Of a stretch of DNA of 64,000 bases, positions 62,064-64,000 are shown piece by piece (position 1 is the stretch's first letter; each line of letters begins with the position of its first letter). The translations under genes were made by a program, and so were the position numbers. The stretch lies in the NCBI RefSeq assembly GCF_036226365.1, contig NZ_CP108462.1, positions 3,700,501-3,764,500 on the forward strand, given 5' to 3'. The notes under the pieces are model-generated. The model made no database searches. It was not told the DNA's origin and was given only the letters and a program-made list of their open reading frames with translations. This stretch comes from Streptomyces sp. NBC_01262. Lineage in GTDB: Bacteria; Actinomycetota; Actinomycetes; Streptomycetales; Streptomycetaceae.

Positions 62064-62084
62064 GGAGGTAAACAACATACCTCC
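62064..62084. promoter_or_regulatory. Inverted repeat between divergent polymer operons
   Basis: GGAGGTA-N7-TACCTCC, 7-bp perfect arms, midway in the roughly 190-bp gap between the two divergent glycosyltransferase operons. A candidate shared operator. Confidence 0.5.
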
Positions 62085-62198
62085 GAATGGCCAACTCACC
62101 CGATCCGATGCCGAATCTACGGTTTCGACACTCCGCGTTAACCTCAGGGTTGCCCAAGTGTCAGCCAGGAGGCCTGGCGTCGTCATAGTGTGGTGGTC

Positions 62199-63164
62199 GT
62201 GGTCAAGCTCTCCGTAATCGTGCCGTTCTACAACGTTCAGGCTTTCGCGCCCGACATGTTGAGAAGCCTTCGTGCGAACGCCCGCTCGGATTTCGAATTC
62301 ATCCTAGTAAATGACTGTGCGACGGACGAAACTCCGGAAATCCTTGCGCGTGCCGTTCCCGATCTCCCGGGAGCGCGGCTCGTCTCGCACGACATAAACG
62401 GCGGCCTGGCCACAGCGAGAAACACCGGCATCGACGCGGCCCGCGGCGAGTACCTCACCTTCCTCGACGGCGACGACTGGCTCGCCGAGGGCTACCTCGC
62501 CCGGCTTCTGGACTCCATCGAAACCCTCGGCACCGACTTCGTCCGCACCGACCACGTCGTCTGCCACGGCCGCAAGCGCACCGTCGCCCGCGTCCCGCAG
62601 GGCCGCCGCGGCATGAAGCTCAGCCCGCGCGCCGCCATCCTGCCCGCCGACCGCACGACCTCAGTCGACTACCCGTACGCCTGGGCCGGGATCTACCACC
62701 GCCGCCTGGTCGACGCCGGTTTGCTGCACTTCCCGGACGGCCTGCGCACCGCCGAGGACCGGCCGTGGATCTGGCGGCTGCACCGCGAGGCCGAGTCCTT
62801 CGCCGTCGTCGGCCTGCTCGGCGTCTTCTACCGGCGCGGCGTCACGACCTCGCTCACCCAGATCGGTGACATCCGTCAACTGGACTTCATCCGTTCATTC
62901 GATCAGGTGCTCGCCGAGACCGCGGCCGACCCCGAGGCGGACCGCTTCCTGCCCAAGGCGGTGCGCACCTACTGCGCGATCATCGCCCACCACCTCAACG
63001 CGATCGACCGCTACGAGCCCGCCGTCGCGCGCAAGCTCAAGGTGATGAGCGCCGCCGCGATGAAGAAGATGCCCCAGGACGTACTGACGGAGGCCCTGGA
63101 TTCGATGGACATCGAGCGAAGCGTGCGGCTGCGCCGCCTCCGGCGCCGGCTGGTGAGCGCCTGA
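62199..63164 (+). CDS. Glycosyltransferase family 2
   Basis: A 321-aa GT-A enzyme: LSVIVPFYNVQAFAPDML start, NDCATDETPEI, and the metal-binding DXD as FLDGDDWLAEGYL (about 88-100). A catalytic acidic region is RTAEDRPWIWRLH. TAGTGT lies 7 nt before GTG 62199, so the transcript is probably leaderless; GTGs at 62190 and 62193 are in frame. The first 200 bp are distinctly lower in G+C than the rest. Its stop overlaps the next start (TGATG). Confidence 0.9.
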   Translation: MVKLSVIVPFYNVQAFAPDMLRSLRANARSDFEFILVNDCATDETPEILARAVPDLPGARLVSHDINGGLATARNTGIDAARGEYLTFLDGDDWLAEGYLARLLDSIETLGTDFVRTDHVVCHGRKRTVARVPQGRRGMKLSPRAAILPADRTTSVDYPYAWAGIYHRRLVDAGLLHFPDGLRTAEDRPWIWRLHREAESFAVVGLLGVFYRRGVTTSLTQIGDIRQLDFIRSFDQVLAETAADPEADRFLPKAVRTYCAIIAHHLNAIDRYEPAVARKLKVMSAAAMKKMPQDVLTEALDSMDIERSVRLRRLRRRLVSA

Positions 63165-64000
63165 TGCCCCTGCCCTCCCGTACGCAGATCTTCATGGCGT
63201 CCACTCTCTACGGCGCCGCCACGCTCGCCGCCGCCCTGGACGCGGGGCAGTTCGCCCCCGCGGACCGCCGGCTGCTGCTGATCAGCAACAACGCCGGCAT
63301 CCCGGAGACCACCCCCGCCCTGGACACGATGCCCGGCTTCGAGGCCCTGCGCGGCCGCTTCGACGAGGTCCTGTCCTGGAACGAGGCCATCGCCCCGCTC
63401 CACCCGGGCGGCTGGCAGCCCCGCGTCGAGGACGTCCCCCTGTGGGAGCGCGGGCTGCGGCTCCTGTGGGACCTGGGCGACGACAACCTGGAGCTGATCG
63501 TGGAGTCCATCCAGGTCGAGCCCGCGCTCGCCCTGGTCATTGTCTTCCCGTCGGCGTCCGTCGAGGTCTACGCCGACGGCCTCATGTCGTACGGCCCGAC
63601 CCGCAACAAGCTGGAGCCGCTCGTCACGACCCGGATCAACCGGCTGCTCCACCTGGACCTCGTCCCCGGGCTGCGCCCGCTGCTGCTCTCGGAGTACGGG
63701 GTCGAGTCCGAGGTCGTACCCTCCGAGGCCTTCACCAAGGTCCTGGCCGAACTGGCCTCCTCACTCCAGGACGAGGACGCCTCCCGCCTGGACGAACTGC
63801 CCGAGGGCGCGGCCCTGCTGCTCGGCCAGTACCTGTCGGCGCTGGACATCATCAGCGCCAAGGCGGAGGAAGAGCTGCACGTGGCCATACTGCGCGGCGC
63901 CGTCGCGCTCGGGCACCGGGACGTCATCTTCAAGCCGCACCCCTCGGCGCCCGCCCACTGGTCCCAGCTCCTGGAGCGGGAGGCCGCCGCCCTCGGCGCG
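63164..64000 (+). CDS. Polysialyltransferase-family protein (3' end outside window)
   Basis: ATG 63164 opens a frame of 279 codons that runs off the window. Early TQIFMASTLYGAATLAAAL is typical of alpha-2,8-polysialyltransferase family proteins (PF07388 type). LLLGQYLSALDIISAKAEEELH and DVIFKPHPSAP give the HP motif needed for CMP-sugar binding in that family. It overlaps the GT2 stop by TGATG, so the two are coupled. It probably polymerises or caps a nonulosonic-acid chain. Confidence 0.82.
   Translation, partial: MPLPSRTQIFMASTLYGAATLAAALDAGQFAPADRRLLLISNNAGIPETTPALDTMPGFEALRGRFDEVLSWNEAIAPLHPGGWQPRVEDVPLWERGLRLLWDLGDDNLELIVESIQVEPALALVIVFPSASVEVYADGLMSYGPTRNKLEPLVTTRINRLLHLDLVPGLRPLLLSEYGVESEVVPSEAFTKVLAELASSLQDEDASRLDELPEGAALLLGQYLSALDIISAKAEEELHVAILRGAVALGHRDVIFKPHPSAPAHWSQLLEREAAALGA

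Noticed and set aside
1..64000. tRNA, rRNA, CRISPR array, prophage or insertion sequence
   Set aside because: No cloverleaf, ribosomal, spacer-repeat or integrase/transposase signature was seen while reading either strand; the only arrays are those listed.

Overview
This 64 kb window is high-G+C actinobacterial DNA, almost certainly from a Streptomyces chromosome. Starts are often GTG or TTG, many genes look leaderless, and AfsQ1/AfsQ2/SigQ, a Cys-Ser-Gly histidine ammonia-lyase and a CYTH-free class III adenylate cyclase are present. From memory, the order resembles the S. coelicolor SCO488x-SCO493x core region, but reversed; I could not check this. No rRNA, tRNA, CRISPR, transposase or prophage gene was seen, so this is mostly conserved core chromosome with some intergenic repeat invasion.

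Layout. 0-9 kb: the start of a Tat-exported sugar-binding lipoprotein (cut by the window edge) diverges from a GH3 glycosidase, with two perfect LacI-type palindromes between them. An L,D-transpeptidase, a small sortase-substrate-like protein, hutH and a GAF-GGDEF protein follow. 9-18 kb: enoyl-CoA hydratase, adenylate cyclase, birA, pccB/pccE, maf and the biotinylated accA2 form an acyl-CoA carboxylase neighbourhood. The echA and pccE ends are followed by the same roughly 240 bp repeat element. 18-25 kb: MFS exporter/TetR pair, a DeoR-type repressor, a flavoprotein quinone reductase and a multidomain PAS-GAF-PP2C-HATPase phosphatase.

25-55 kb is dominated by nucleoside salvage: purine nucleoside phosphorylase, a phosphopentomutase/phosphomannomutase-like enzyme, deoC with two aldehyde dehydrogenase-type genes, a uridine kinase-like protein, adenosine deaminase, and a BMP-type nucleoside ABC transporter in one operon with cytidine deaminase and thymidine phosphorylase. 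The same 12-bp palindrome CTACGCGCGTAG lies in the promoter of PNP, deoC, add and the ABC operon, with a 10/12 version at bmpA. I read this as one nucleoside uptake and catabolism regulon. The logic is import, deamination, phosphorolysis, mutase, DeoC cleavage, and oxidation of the released acetaldehyde by the aldehyde dehydrogenase.

Inside this block sit the afsQ1-afsQ2-lipoprotein operon and the divergent sigQ, with a GTCAC-N6-GTCAC AfsQ1 box between them. sigQ carries G-rich repeats in its coding sequence and just past its stop codon.

55.9-64 kb is a nonulosonic acid cell-wall or capsule polymer cluster: a GT4 glycosyltransferase, a GT52/polysialyltransferase-like protein, a NeuB-type synthase without the C-terminal SAF domain, a CMP-nonulosonate synthetase fused to a HAD phosphatase, a DUF6716-like glycosyltransferase, and, divergently, a GT2 enzyme and a truncated-by-edge polysialyltransferase-family gene. 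The synthetase-phosphatase fusion suggests the synthase makes a 9-phosphate, as for Kdn in Streptomyces teichulosonic acids.
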